Below, piece after piece: positions 9,571 through 17,647 of a stretch of DNA of 28,201 nucleotides (the stretch's first letter is position 1; every line of letters begins with the position of its first letter). The stretch covers positions 1 through 28,201 of the forward strand of contig DFDU01000067.1 in assembly GCA_002369325.1 (NCBI GenBank). Direction: 5' to 3'. The notes beneath the pieces were generated by a model. That model was not told the DNA's origin. It saw only the letters and a list, made by a program, of their open reading frames with translations, and made no database searches. This DNA is from Lachnospiraceae bacterium UBA3820 (lineage in GTDB: Bacteria > Bacillota > Clostridia > Lachnospirales > Lachnospiraceae). The position numbers and the translations under genes are program-made.

Positions 9571-9599
9571 ATTGTATAATCTATATATTAATCTGTCTG
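9571..9599 (-). promoter_or_regulatory. candidate promoter upstream of apt
   Basis: On the minus strand, CAGACA (9599-9594) and TACAAT (9576-9571) are separated by exactly 17 bases, giving 4/6 and 5/6 matches to the sigma-A consensus. The predicted start is about 20 bases before the apt ribosome binding site. A small stem (CTGATTA/TAATCAG) just after the recJ stop could weaken read-through from recJ. Confidence 0.4.
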
Positions 9600-9634
9600 T
9601 TGTTTGATATCCATCATAACTGATTAAACTATAA

Positions 9635-11407
9635 TCAGCCCGCTTTTTGATACCTGTCCGGTCTTATCTGTATACTGGTCTTTCCATTATAATCATTAAG
9701 CTCCGGATGATAAGCAACGTTAAGCCTGATATTATTGGGCTGTCCTTTTACCATTCTATCACATTCTTGCTCTCCAAACCACATTTTTATGCGTTCTAGG
9801 AAAGAATTTATGTGAAAATCCACCGCTTCTATCCTAAATCCGTCCTTATCCTGAAATGTAATGCGTCCGTATTGATTATCCTTGCCCATAAATTTAAGCC
9901 TTACGACGCTTAAACCCGGTTGGGCAAACAATGCCTTCGGATTATCTTTTCCGTATGGTTCAAGCAGATTAAGCTGATTAATAAGTTCCTCACTGATATA
10001 TGAAAAAGGCATTGCCACATCTATACGAACCTTATAACATAGATCTTCTTCGGTAAGCTTTTGATTTTCATTCAGCTTTCGTCTAAGCTCTTCAAGCTTA
10101 TCTTTTTCTATTGAAAAGCCTGCAGCCATCTCATGTCCGCCGACCTTCAAAAATAAATCTCTCACATTATTTAATTCTTCAAACATATTATAGCCTTCTA
10201 TGGAACGCCCCGAGCCTTTAAGTATGTCGCCCTCACCGTCCGTAAAGACAAGCGTAGGTCTGTAATATTTTTCCTTTATTCTTCCTGCAACTATTCCCGC
10301 AAGACTTTCGTGAAGCTTCGAAATATATACCACAAGAATTGTATCATCCTTGCTTTGTTCTTCAACAATCTCTATAGCTTTTTTTGTGCCTTCCTCAGTC
10401 ATGTCCTTTCGCTCGGCATTTATCTCTTTTATCTTTTCGGCCTCACTGACAGCATATGCTTCATCATCCGAAAGCAAAAGTGAAAGACCGACCTTCGCAC
10501 TCTCAAGTCTGCCCGTTGCATTAAAACACGGTCCCAAAACAAAACCGAAATCAAAAGCGTGCAGCTCTTTTCCGTAAAGACCGTTTACTTTGATAAGTGC
10601 CTTAAGTCCGATATTTTTTGTATCCTTTATTATTTCAAGTGCTCTTTTTACATATATTCTGTTTTCATCCTTAAGCGACATAATATCACATACGGTCGCA
10701 AGTCCCAGCATCTCTATATATTTATCTTCATCCGGCCAGTCAATTCCCATTATTTTGTAGAGGTTTCTTATAAATTTATATGAAACTCCCGCTCCGCAGA
10801 TTTCCTTAAACGGATATTTGCAATCCTCCTGCTTAATGTCAATAACCGCATCCGCCGATACTATTTTATACTTTTTATTTCCTTCTTCATCAAGCTCAAA
10901 CGGAACCTCATGATGATCGGTTACTATAACCGTCATTCCGTAAGCTTTGGCAGCCTCTATCGCCTCAAAAGCAGCTATTCCGTTATCACAGGTTATTATC
11001 GTATCAATTCCATCAGCATTTGCCTCATCGATAATCCTTCTGTTTATACCGTAACCGTCCGTAAGCCTGTCAGGTATCTCATAGCTTACATCGGCCCCTG
11101 CCTCAAGAAGTCCCTTATACAATATATAATTGGACATTATGCCGTCCACATCATAATCCGATACAATTCTTATCTTCTTTCCGGCTTCTATTTTTTCGGA
11201 CATTATACGACAGCCTTTGTCCATATCTTTCATAAGTGAAGGCTCATGCACATCAGACATTTTCCCATGAAGGTACTTTTCTATCGCTTCGTCTCCGACT
11301 ATATCCCTGTTCCTTATAACTCTTGCCACAACGGGGTCGATATTATATTTTTTCCCTATTTCATTAAAGTCTGCCCTCTTGGCATAGACTGTCCATTTTT
11401 CTTCCAT
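9635..11407 (-). CDS. recJ: single-stranded-DNA-specific exonuclease RecJ
   Basis: 5'-3' single-strand exonuclease of the DHH phosphoesterase family, acting in recombination and repair; 590 residues, close to the E. coli enzyme. Metal-ligand motifs are complete: SDYDVDG (D84, D86, D88), TCDNG (D141) and the DHH triad at 164-166. The DHHA1 region includes GRIKEKYYRPTLVF, and a C-terminal OB-like domain follows. The ribosome binding site is weak (GGACGG about eight bases before the ATG). A near-consensus promoter lies directly upstream, so recJ heads the recJ-apt-rel-MBL-hemZ-hisS-aspS transcription unit. Confidence 0.95.
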   Translation of the reverse strand: MEEKWTVYAKRADFNEIGKKYNIDPVVARVIRNRDIVGDEAIEKYLHGKMSDVHEPSLMKDMDKGCRIMSEKIEAGKKIRIVSDYDVDGIMSNYILYKGLLEAGADVSYEIPDRLTDGYGINRRIIDEANADGIDTIITCDNGIAAFEAIEAAKAYGMTVIVTDHHEVPFELDEEGNKKYKIVSADAVIDIKQEDCKYPFKEICGAGVSYKFIRNLYKIMGIDWPDEDKYIEMLGLATVCDIMSLKDENRIYVKRALEIIKDTKNIGLKALIKVNGLYGKELHAFDFGFVLGPCFNATGRLESAKVGLSLLLSDDEAYAVSEAEKIKEINAERKDMTEEGTKKAIEIVEEQSKDDTILVVYISKLHESLAGIVAGRIKEKYYRPTLVFTDGEGDILKGSGRSIEGYNMFEELNNVRDLFLKVGGHEMAAGFSIEKDKLEELRRKLNENQKLTEEDLCYKVRIDVAMPFSYISEELINQLNLLEPYGKDNPKALFAQPGLSVVRLKFMGKDNQYGRITFQDKDGFRIEAVDFHINSFLERIKMWFGEQECDRMVKGQPNNIRLNVAYHPELNDYNGKTSIQIRPDRYQKAG

Positions 11408-11443
11408 AATACACCGTCCGAAAAAACTTTATACATAGTCAAA

Positions 11444-11472
11444 ATTATACATCAATGCACCAAACTTATCAA
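11444..11472 (-). promoter_or_regulatory. sigma-A type promoter for recJ
   Basis: On the minus strand, TTGATA (11472-11467) and a perfect TATAAT (11449-11444) are separated by 17 bases. The expected start is near 11437, giving a leader of about 30 bases before recJ. The -35 hexamer overlaps the most degenerate unit of the 24-bp tandem repeat, which extends further upstream. Confidence 0.75.
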
Positions 11473-11565
11473 TATTTTTCCAATTATGAAGTGATAAAAT
11501 GCCCCATTTTGAATGTGATCAAATACCCCATTTTGAATGTGTCCAAATATCCGGTTTGTGAAGTG
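11470..11565. repeat. four tandem 24-bp repeats upstream of recJ
   Basis: Read on the minus strand, units lie head to tail with an exact 24-base period: 11565-11542, 11541-11518, 11517-11494 and 11493-11470. The two middle units share CACATTCAAAATGGGG followed by ATTTGAT or ATTTTAT and differ at only two of 24 positions. The outer two keep CACTTCA and a trailing ATTT/ATATTG but have diverged. There are no spacers, so this is not CRISPR. The gap 11408-11742 otherwise holds only the recJ promoter and the secDF terminator; I see nothing else in 11566-11677. Confidence 0.8.
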
Positions 11566-11677
11566 GTAAAAAGATGGCTTTATAACCAAAAAAGCAGACT
11601 AATTTTCATATATAATCACTGTTTTAGCAAATTGAAGGCACGTTGTAAATACCCTATGTTTTTTCTCTCGTGTCGAA

Positions 11678-11716
11678 TAAAAAAAGAAAGGGCTTCCGTT
11701 AGTGGAACCCTTTCTT
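11678..11716 (-). terminator. rho-independent terminator after secDF
   Basis: On the minus strand, AAGAAAGGGTTCC pairs with GGAAGCCCTTTCTT across a six-base loop, with one bulged base, and runs straight into a T-rich tract (TTTTTTTATT). It lies 26 bases past the secDF stop and closes the SCIFF-scfB-secDF unit. Confidence 0.88.
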
Positions 11717-11742
11717 TCAATCCTGCTAGGTAAACAGGAATA

Positions 11743-13953
11743 TTATGCTGCCTCTTCTGCTTTCTTCTTTCCGATATGCTTTTTGAAGAAATACCACATC
11801 GGTCCTGTGATGCAGATTGAAGAATAAGCACCGCATACGATACCTGCCATAAGAGTGAATGTGAATTCCTTAAGTGCAGGAACACCCACAATAAAGAGAA
11901 CAAGTACCATTATGAAAGTTGTAAGTGAAGTATAAATACTTCTTGTAAGTGTCTGGGCAATACTTGTATTAACAACCTCATCAAGTTCTACGTTTCTGTC
12001 CATAATCTTCATATTCTCACGAATACGGTCAAATATGATGATGGTGGCATTGATAGAATAACCTACGATTGTAAGCATACATGCAATAAATGTGTTACCA
12101 ACCGAAAGTCTTGCTACTGCATAAATAGCGAACACAACCATAACGTCATGGATAAGTGCCAATACCGCAGATGCACCAAATCTTAAATCCGAGAATCTTA
12201 TTGCAATATAGATAAGCATAAGAATGGATGCAATGATGATAGCTATAATGGCATCCTTTTTCATCTCACCGCTTATGGTTGAGCTTATACTCTGCTCACT
12301 GATTTCCGAAACTTCAAATTTATCCTTGATTGCTTTTTCAAAGCTTGTTGCCTGATCCTCGGTAAGCTCAGGAGTCTTGAAAATCACCTGATTTGAATCC
12401 TCAACTGTCTGAATCTGAATATTTGCGGCAGATAATCCGGTTGCATCAGTTATAACAGGAACAACCTCATTTTCTGCTTTTTCAAGATCAAAGACCTCCT
12501 CGCCCTCAAATGTAACGGTAGTTGAAGTACCGCCTGTAAACTCAAGTGCATAATTAAGAGATGATCCCTTTCTTGACTTGTTAACAGGAAGGAAGATAAG
12601 TCCTCCGATTATTACTACAAGAGAGATAACAATACAAACTCTTGAAATCTTAATATAGTTAACTTTCTTAGGCGGCTTAGCCGAACCGTAAAGCTTTTTA
12701 CCGGTAAGTCCAAGATCTACCGCAATCTTAAGTAAAAGCTTAGTGATAACAATAGCGGTAAACATTGAAAGGATAATACCAATCATAAGTGTGGTAGCAA
12801 ATCCTTTAATACTACCTGTACCAAGCATCATAAGAACGAATGCTGCGATAAGAGTTGTGATGTTACCATCAAGGATTGCCGAAAGAGCCTTATGGAAACC
12901 TGCCTCAACAGCGTTTCTTACACCCTTGTCCGCTGCTATCTCTTCTCTGATACGTGTAAATATGATGACATTCGCATCAACCGCCATACCGATTGAAAGT
13001 ATGATACCTGCAATACCCGGAAGGGTAAGTGTAACTGTTCTTACGCTTAATACTAAAAGCATAAGCACAATATATGAAACAAGTGCAATTGAAGCAAGGA
13101 AGCCCGGTAATAAGTAAAGTATGATCATAAGAAGACATACAAGACCAAAACCGATTGCACCTGCGATAAGGCTTGTTGAAATAGCCTCACGACCAAGTTT
13201 TGCACCTACAATATTGTACTGAAGCTGTGAAAGCTCAAGAGGAAGTGCACCGATTTTGATAGTTGATGCAAGTCTCTCAGCCTCATCATAGTCCTCCATA
13301 CCATCTATAACCGCATTACCTCCGGTAATTGCCGTCTTAACTCTTGGAGCACTTACAACCTCACCGTCATAGATTATATAAATGATATTTCCAACATTTG
13401 CGGAAGTAATATCAGCAAATTTCTTTGTTCCGTCATCGGTAAAGTTAAGCTGAACGCAATATTCTCTGATACCTGTTGTATCATTTGTATCTGTTGCCGC
13501 AGCTGCTTCTTTTACATCAGCACCGGTAAGTGCTGCTTCATAATCAAGTCCCTGTGACCAATAAGCATAATTGGTTTCATCAAGGAACAAAAGCTGTCCC
13601 GGCTGACCGAGTTCATCAAGAATATCATGAGCATCATATTTGCTGGTGTCTACAGGGATTTCAACGGTAATTCTGTTATCGCCTTCCTTATAAACCTCAC
13701 CCTCGCTGCTGTACTCATCAACTCTTCGCTGAAGCTTGTCTATAGTTGCATCTATCTCTTCATCGGAAGGTTTCTCATCTTCTATCTGATAAGTAACACT
13801 GAGTCCTCCCTGAAGGTCAAGGCCCAAAGGAATATCTTTTGCCTTACCTGTTTTTTCCTTTCCTACACCTGCAATTGCCATGTAAATCGCTCCTGCAAGC
13901 AAAAGCAGAAATACAAGCAGCTTAATTACAGCATTTTTTTTAGCTTTCTTCAT
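11743..13953 (-). CDS. secDF: protein translocase subunit SecDF (fused SecD-SecF)
   Basis: Membrane component that uses the proton gradient to help Sec-dependent protein export; 736 residues. The N-terminal half is SecD: one membrane segment at about 8-28, the signature LGLDLQGGL at 43-51, an external P1 domain, and a membrane block with GIAGIILSIGMAVDANVIIF. The C-terminal half is SecF: ALEFTGGTS, then a membrane block with DVMVVFAIYA, GYSINATIIIFDRIREN and a basic tail. Fusion into one chain is a known arrangement. The start ATG has AGAGGAG at eight bases and lies 14 bases inside the end of the maturase gene, so translation is probably coupled. The link with the SCIFF genes is a recurrent one in Clostridia. 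Confidence 0.96.
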   Translation of the reverse strand: MKKAKKNAVIKLLVFLLLLAGAIYMAIAGVGKEKTGKAKDIPLGLDLQGGLSVTYQIEDEKPSDEEIDATIDKLQRRVDEYSSEGEVYKEGDNRITVEIPVDTSKYDAHDILDELGQPGQLLFLDETNYAYWSQGLDYEAALTGADVKEAAAATDTNDTTGIREYCVQLNFTDDGTKKFADITSANVGNIIYIIYDGEVVSAPRVKTAITGGNAVIDGMEDYDEAERLASTIKIGALPLELSQLQYNIVGAKLGREAISTSLIAGAIGFGLVCLLMIILYLLPGFLASIALVSYIVLMLLVLSVRTVTLTLPGIAGIILSIGMAVDANVIIFTRIREEIAADKGVRNAVEAGFHKALSAILDGNITTLIAAFVLMMLGTGSIKGFATTLMIGIILSMFTAIVITKLLLKIAVDLGLTGKKLYGSAKPPKKVNYIKISRVCIVISLVVIIGGLIFLPVNKSRKGSSLNYALEFTGGTSTTVTFEGEEVFDLEKAENEVVPVITDATGLSAANIQIQTVEDSNQVIFKTPELTEDQATSFEKAIKDKFEVSEISEQSISSTISGEMKKDAIIAIIIASILMLIYIAIRFSDLRFGASAVLALIHDVMVVFAIYAVARLSVGNTFIACMLTIVGYSINATIIIFDRIRENMKIMDRNVELDEVVNTSIAQTLTRSIYTSLTTFIMVLVLFIVGVPALKEFTFTLMAGIVCGAYSSICITGPMWYFFKKHIGKKKAEEAA

Positions 13954-15337
13954 CTCTACACTCCTCTTCTAAATCGGCCAAAGCAGCCTTTATCATAATG
14001 GCACATTCGACACGCTTTTGCTGCATCTTACAGCCGATGTCATATGTATCAAGTATACCGCCACTGTAAAGGTAAGAATTTGCGGCACAACCACCGCTGC
14101 AATAAAATCTTGCAAAACAATCCTTACATTTTTCCTTGGCATATACATTGCAAAGCTTGAATTCGTTCACCACATCCGTATTTTCTATTCCGTCAAATAC
14201 CGTTCCAAGCTTAAATCCATCTATACCTACAAACTGATGACAAGGATAAAGTTCTCCCTGCGGTGTAACCGCCAGATATTCCGTTCCCGAGCCACAGCCT
14301 GAAAGCCTCTTATAGACACAAGGTCCGCCGTTTAAATCAATCATATAATGGAAAAACGTAACCGGCTTTTTCTTCTTATATCTTTCTATGATATCAAGCG
14401 CAAGCTTGTCATATTCTTCAAATATCTGCGGCAAATCTTCTTCACGTATAGAATAATCCTCTGTCGGTGCCGCAACAACCGGCTCTATGGAAATCTCCTT
14501 AAATCCGAGATCAGCCATTTCCTTGAAGTCATTGGAAAAGTCCGTATTGTTTCTGGTAAAGGTTCCTCTTACGTAATAGCTCTTGTCTCCTCGTTTCTCG
14601 ACAAAATTCTTAAACTTAGGAACTATTACGTCATAGCTTCCTTTACCGTTTCTGGTAGGCCGCATAAGGTCATGTATGCATTTTCGACCATCAAGGCTAA
14701 GGACAACATTTGATATTTCCTTATTACAGAATTCTATAACATCATCATCCAAAAGCACTCCGTTGGTAGTAAGCGTGAAACGGAAGTTTTTATTAAATTC
14801 CTTTTCCTTACTTCTTCCATAGGCAACTATTTCTTTAACCACCTCAAAATTCATAAGAGGCTCGCCGCCGAAGAAGTCAACCTCGAGATTTACTCTGCTG
14901 CCGGAATTCTCTATAAGAAAGTCAATAGCCTTTTTTCCTACTTCAAGACTCATAAGCTCACGCTTCTGACCATGATATTCGCCCTCATCCGCAAAGCAAT
15001 ACTTACAGGCGAGGTTACAATCATGCGCTATATGAAGACATAAGGCTTTGACCACTGTTTTTCTCTTTTTAAAATCGACTATTACATCTTTGTACACGTC
15101 CTCCGTAAAAAGCTGACCCGATTCTTTCAGCTCTTCGATATCCGCATACGCCTCATAGATGTCAAACTCCGAATATTTATCACCGTACTTTTCTTTGATT
15201 GCTGAAGCTATCGCTTTCCTGTCTTTTTTTTCAAACAGGGCAATCATATCATATACAAGCTCGTCCACTACGTGAACCGAACCGCTGCATACATCAAGAA
15301 CGATATAATATCCGTTATTGATATACTGATAAACCAT
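13940..15337 (-). CDS. scfB: SCIFF peptide maturase (radical SAM/SPASM thioether-forming enzyme)
   Basis: Radical SAM peptide-modifying enzyme, 465 residues, that installs thioether cross-links from cysteines of the SCIFF precursor to acceptor residues, giving a ranthipeptide. An N-terminal region of about 85 residues (YYIVLDVCSGSVHVVDEL) fits a precursor-recognition domain. The SAM cluster motif is C107-x3-C111-x2-C114 (CNLACKYC). FFGGEPLMNF and TLTTNGVLL follow. The C-terminal SPASM region is cysteine-rich (GPCVYKRLSGCGSG, PCHQF, CKDCFARFYCSGGCAAN, GCKM), enough for two auxiliary clusters. The precursor gene lies 85 bases upstream. The RBS AAAGAGG, ending eight bases before the ATG, can pair with a nearby CCTCTTT, so access to it may be regulated. 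The 3' end overlaps secDF. Confidence 0.94.
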   Translation of the reverse strand: MVYQYINNGYYIVLDVCSGSVHVVDELVYDMIALFEKKDRKAIASAIKEKYGDKYSEFDIYEAYADIEELKESGQLFTEDVYKDVIVDFKKRKTVVKALCLHIAHDCNLACKYCFADEGEYHGQKRELMSLEVGKKAIDFLIENSGSRVNLEVDFFGGEPLMNFEVVKEIVAYGRSKEKEFNKNFRFTLTTNGVLLDDDVIEFCNKEISNVVLSLDGRKCIHDLMRPTRNGKGSYDVIVPKFKNFVEKRGDKSYYVRGTFTRNNTDFSNDFKEMADLGFKEISIEPVVAAPTEDYSIREEDLPQIFEEYDKLALDIIERYKKKKPVTFFHYMIDLNGGPCVYKRLSGCGSGTEYLAVTPQGELYPCHQFVGIDGFKLGTVFDGIENTDVVNEFKLCNVYAKEKCKDCFARFYCSGGCAANSYLYSGGILDTYDIGCKMQQKRVECAIMIKAALADLEEECRDEES

Positions 15338-15345
15338 CTGTGGTA

Positions 15346-15389
15346 CCTCTTTTAATAACGCAACTAAAGAGGACTATCGAAGATAATCC
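15346..15389 (-). promoter_or_regulatory. alternative hairpins over the scfB ribosome binding site
   Basis: On the minus strand, CCTCTTT (15372-15366) can pair with AAAGAGG (15352-15346), which is the scfB ribosome binding site, across a 13-base loop. A second stem just upstream, GGATTATC/GATAGTCC (15389-15382 with 15378-15371, loop TTC, one G-U pair), uses the last two bases of the first stem, so the two compete. This could set the ratio of precursor to maturase. It is an inference from base pairing only. Confidence 0.35.
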
Positions 15390-15422
15390 CCTTTAATTAG
15401 GATATTATGTATCGTCTTTCTA

Positions 15423-15563
15423 TTATTTATTCTCGCAGCTCTGGTTACCAACTGTGCATGAAGTCTTACATGCTGACTGGCATGAAGTCTGGCACTCGCC
15501 ACAACCGCCCTTAACTACTGTGCTGTTTAAAGTCTTATCAGTTAAAGTCTTAATTCTCTTCAT
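15423..15563 (-). CDS. scfA: SCIFF precursor peptide (six-cysteine ranthipeptide)
   Basis: A 46-residue peptide beginning MKRIKTLTDKTLNSTVVKGG and followed by a core with six cysteines at 21, 24, 28, 32, 36 and 43, ending SCENK. This matches the SCIFF family ('six cysteines in forty-five') in length, the lysine/threonine-rich leader and the cysteine spacing. Threonines at 26, 34 and 37 and nearby serines are candidate thioether acceptors. The start is fixed by a strong AGGAGG ribosome binding site. It has its own extended -10 promoter and precedes its maturase. The gene is short enough to be missed by routine calling. The biological role of SCIFF peptides is not settled; roles in signalling have been proposed in clostridia. 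Confidence 0.95.
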   Translation of the reverse strand: MKRIKTLTDKTLNSTVVKGGCGECQTSCQSACKTSCTVGNQSCENK

Positions 15564-15658
15564 TTTTAAATTCCTCCTGAGTTTATCTCATTTTTTTCGT
15601 TGCATAAAACATCATGCAAATCATAACATTTTTTGATAAAATGCTACAGCTAACGCAT

Positions 15659-15667
15659 ATTATAACA
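15659..15667 (-). promoter_or_regulatory. extended -10 promoter for scfA
   Basis: The minus strand reads TGTTATAAT, a perfect TGnTATAAT extended -10, preceded by a T-rich tract with no good -35. The predicted leader before scfA is about 90 bases and contains small stems such as TTGCAT/ATGCAA. The promoter lies just past the stop of the upstream membrane protein, making the SCIFF unit separately transcribed. Confidence 0.6.
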
Positions 15668-15696
15668 TAAAAAAACTATAAAGAAAAGCTATTTTT

Positions 15697-16059
15697 TCAG
15701 CTAATCATTCCGCCGAGCATACCGCCGCAAATACACAGGATAACAGTGCTTAGCCCCCTGGTTGATATCACATTATTTCCATGTGAAATAAGTATCGACG
15801 CGAGCAATATAATCCCCACATACAATGCCCCCTGTAAAAGTCCCCAAAGGTACTTCTTTTCCTTCATGCACTTTCCTATAACAAGTCCCCCAATAGAGGA
15901 TGCAAGTATATAGGTAAGCGTAATGGCAAAATTAACCTTGCCTTCGTCAAGTCCGAGCTTATACATAAGAAACGCTATAAAAAGAAGCATAAGCCCTGTC
16001 ACAAGATAGGATATAATAAGTGCTCTTAATACATTTGTAAATTTCTTTGCAACAGACAT
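15697..16059 (-). CDS. TIGR04086-like small membrane protein
   Basis: A 120-residue, very hydrophobic protein with about four membrane segments (LRALIISYLVTGLMLLFIAF, VNFAITLTYILASSIGG, a segment after KYLWG, and a C-terminal STVILCICGGMLGGM). Length, the SIGGLVIGK motif and location beside the SCIFF genes suggest the TIGR04086 family of clostridial membrane proteins, whose function is unknown. An ATG 15 bases upstream (16074) is in frame, but GGAGG lies between it and the ATG at 16059, eight bases or so before the latter, so the shorter start MSVAKKF is preferred. It lies between the antiporter and scfA. A role in handling or sensing the SCIFF peptide is only a guess from position. Confidence 0.75.
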   Translation of the reverse strand: MSVAKKFTNVLRALIISYLVTGLMLLFIAFLMYKLGLDEGKVNFAITLTYILASSIGGLVIGKCMKEKKYLWGLLQGALYVGIILLASILISHGNNVISTRGLSTVILCICGGMLGGMIS

Positions 16060-16113
16060 ATTCCACCTCCGCATATTATTTTACTAATAATTAATATGCA
16101 CAAGCTTTGGTAT

Positions 16114-17286
16114 TTATGCCGTTATCTCTCCTGCCTTCTTCAATACCATTTTCGTAATAACAGGACCAAAAAGCTCATATATTACAACACCGCATAAAAC
16201 GATGGTTTTTATCTTTCCGCCATACTCCGGAAGTGTAGCCGCCGCCGAAGAAGCAAGACCTATCGCAACACCCTCCTGCGGAACAAGAGTTAATCCCAGA
16301 TATTTTCTTACCGGCTTAGGTGCTTTTGTAACCCGTGCGCCAAATGAAGCCCCGAGATATTTTCCTATAACTCTTCCTATTACGTAAATCGTTCCGACCA
16401 GTCCGACCGATGTAATAACCGTTACATCAAGCGATGCTCCGGAAATTATAAAAAACATCATATATATAGGCGGTGTAATTCTGTCAACCGGCTCATATAT
16501 CTTGTCGCTGAATTTTGACAGATTAACAAATACGGTACTAAGCATCATACAGGCAAGAAGTGATGAAAAGCCTACTTCGTCAGATACACCCAGGCAGATA
16601 AAAATCATCATTATGGTTACCGCAAGTCTGTTACCTCTTCCCGTATAAACCTTTACAAGAAATGTCATTATAATTCCGAGCAATATACCAAAGGCAATTC
16701 CTCCCAAAAGTTCAATGCACGGTTCAAGCAAAAGTCTGCCCAGAGAGACATCTCCACGCGCCACAATTACATTTGCAACAGCCATTGAAATACCAAATGC
16801 CATAAGTGCAACCGCATCATCAAGCGCAACGACAGGCAGAAGCGTCTGTGTTACAGGACCCTTTGCTTTATATTGTTTAACTATCATAAGCGTTGATGCT
16901 GCAGCCGTAGCCGAAGCTATAGCACCCATAGCAAGTGCAAACGGTATGTCAAAACCACATAAAAGCATTATCGTATCAACCACAAATACTGCTCCAAGCC
17001 CCTCGGTAATACCTATAACTATAGGAGCTTTTCCAATTTTTTTCAAAAACGAAATCTTAAATTCCGCACCGATTGAAAACGCTATAAAGCCCAACGCAAC
17101 TTCCGAAATTATAGAAACACTGTCCAAAAATTCCTGGGACAAAAGCTTTATACAATTCGGTCCGATCAAAAGTCCGATAACCAGATAACCGGTAACATTA
17201 GGCAGTTTTAATTTCTTTACAATCTTTCCCGCGATAAGTGCAGCAAAAAGCATTATCGCAATATTTATCAGAGTGTTCATTCTCAT
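16114..17286 (-). CDS. cation:proton antiporter (CPA2/KefB-type membrane domain only)
   Basis: Membrane antiporter of 390 residues, about 12 predicted membrane segments. It begins with the CPA2-like KLKLPNVTGYLVIGLLIGPN. Paired aspartates at 156-157 (VVALDDAVALM) sit where CPA2 proteins carry their ion-binding acidic residues. A late LVPQEGVAIGLASSAA matches the family. The probable role is Na+/H+ or K+/H+ exchange across the cytoplasmic membrane. There is no C-terminal TrkA-N/RCK domain; the protein ends right after the membrane core (KKAGEITA). The start lies two bases after the stop of the PII-like gene, so the two are translationally coupled and that small protein may be the regulatory subunit. 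Ion specificity cannot be read from the sequence. Confidence 0.85.
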   Translation of the reverse strand: MRMNTLINIAIMLFAALIAGKIVKKLKLPNVTGYLVIGLLIGPNCIKLLSQEFLDSVSIISEVALGFIAFSIGAEFKISFLKKIGKAPIVIGITEGLGAVFVVDTIMLLCGFDIPFALAMGAIASATAAASTLMIVKQYKAKGPVTQTLLPVVALDDAVALMAFGISMAVANVIVARGDVSLGRLLLEPCIELLGGIAFGILLGIIMTFLVKVYTGRGNRLAVTIMMIFICLGVSDEVGFSSLLACMMLSTVFVNLSKFSDKIYEPVDRITPPIYMMFFIISGASLDVTVITSVGLVGTIYVIGRVIGKYLGASFGARVTKAPKPVRKYLGLTLVPQEGVAIGLASSAAATLPEYGGKIKTIVLCGVVIYELFGPVITKMVLKKAGEITA

Positions 17287-17288
17287 AT

Positions 17289-17627
17289 CTATGCACCAAG
17301 TCCCTCTACAAATAATACAGGAACCGCAAACATGATACCTGTGTTAGGCTCATCAAGCCCTACTACTTTTCTAATTACGTCTTTAGCCTTTTCCATCTCG
17401 GCATCATCCATAACAAAGAGCATGGTTTTTACTGTTTCATTTTCATCATCATCCGCAAGTATGGACTTAAGCATACTAAACATCGGAAGATCATCCATTT
17501 TCTCAATAATGCTTGCCATACCGGTTCCGTCAAGTATGGTTCCGCCGTGTACCCCCTCCTCAGCAAGCTCCTTGCAAAGCTCACTGACTAAGTTTGCTTT
17601 TTTCAAAATAACAATCAAAAGATTCAT
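17289..17627 (-). CDS. PII-like (GlnB-fold) small regulatory protein
   Basis: A 112-residue soluble protein with the look of the PII superfamily: an N-terminal beta strand MNLLIVILKK, a helix with ELCKELAEEGVHG, a strand/loop GGTILDGTGM where PII proteins have their T-loop base, a central MLFVMDD strand followed by a helix (EMEKAKDVIRKVVG), and a terminal NTGIMFAVPVLFVEG strand. It lacks the classical PII uridylylation tyrosine region, and its middle section (residues 42-66) is acidic and divergent. PII-like proteins often bind adenine nucleotides and control an adjacent transporter. Here the antiporter starts two bases downstream. Function is inferred from fold-like pattern and coupling. AAAGGAA lies before the ATG. 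Confidence 0.65.
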   Translation of the reverse strand: MNLLIVILKKANLVSELCKELAEEGVHGGTILDGTGMASIIEKMDDLPMFSMLKSILADDDENETVKTMLFVMDDAEMEKAKDVIRKVVGLDEPNTGIMFAVPVLFVEGLGA

Positions 17628-17647
17628 ATTTTTTTCCTTTCTTTGAA

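Noticed and set aside
11470..11565. Possible CRISPR array
   Set aside because: The 24-base units are contiguous with no unique spacers, and no cas genes are present.
11616..11903. 95-codon minus-strand open frame overlapping the 3' end of secDF in another frame
   Set aside because: It runs through the secDF terminator hairpin and has no supporting ribosome binding site.
16715..17188. 157-codon plus-strand open frame opposite the antiporter gene
   Set aside because: The Ala/Ser/Ile-rich translation is what the reverse complement of membrane-segment codons produces; no independent signal.
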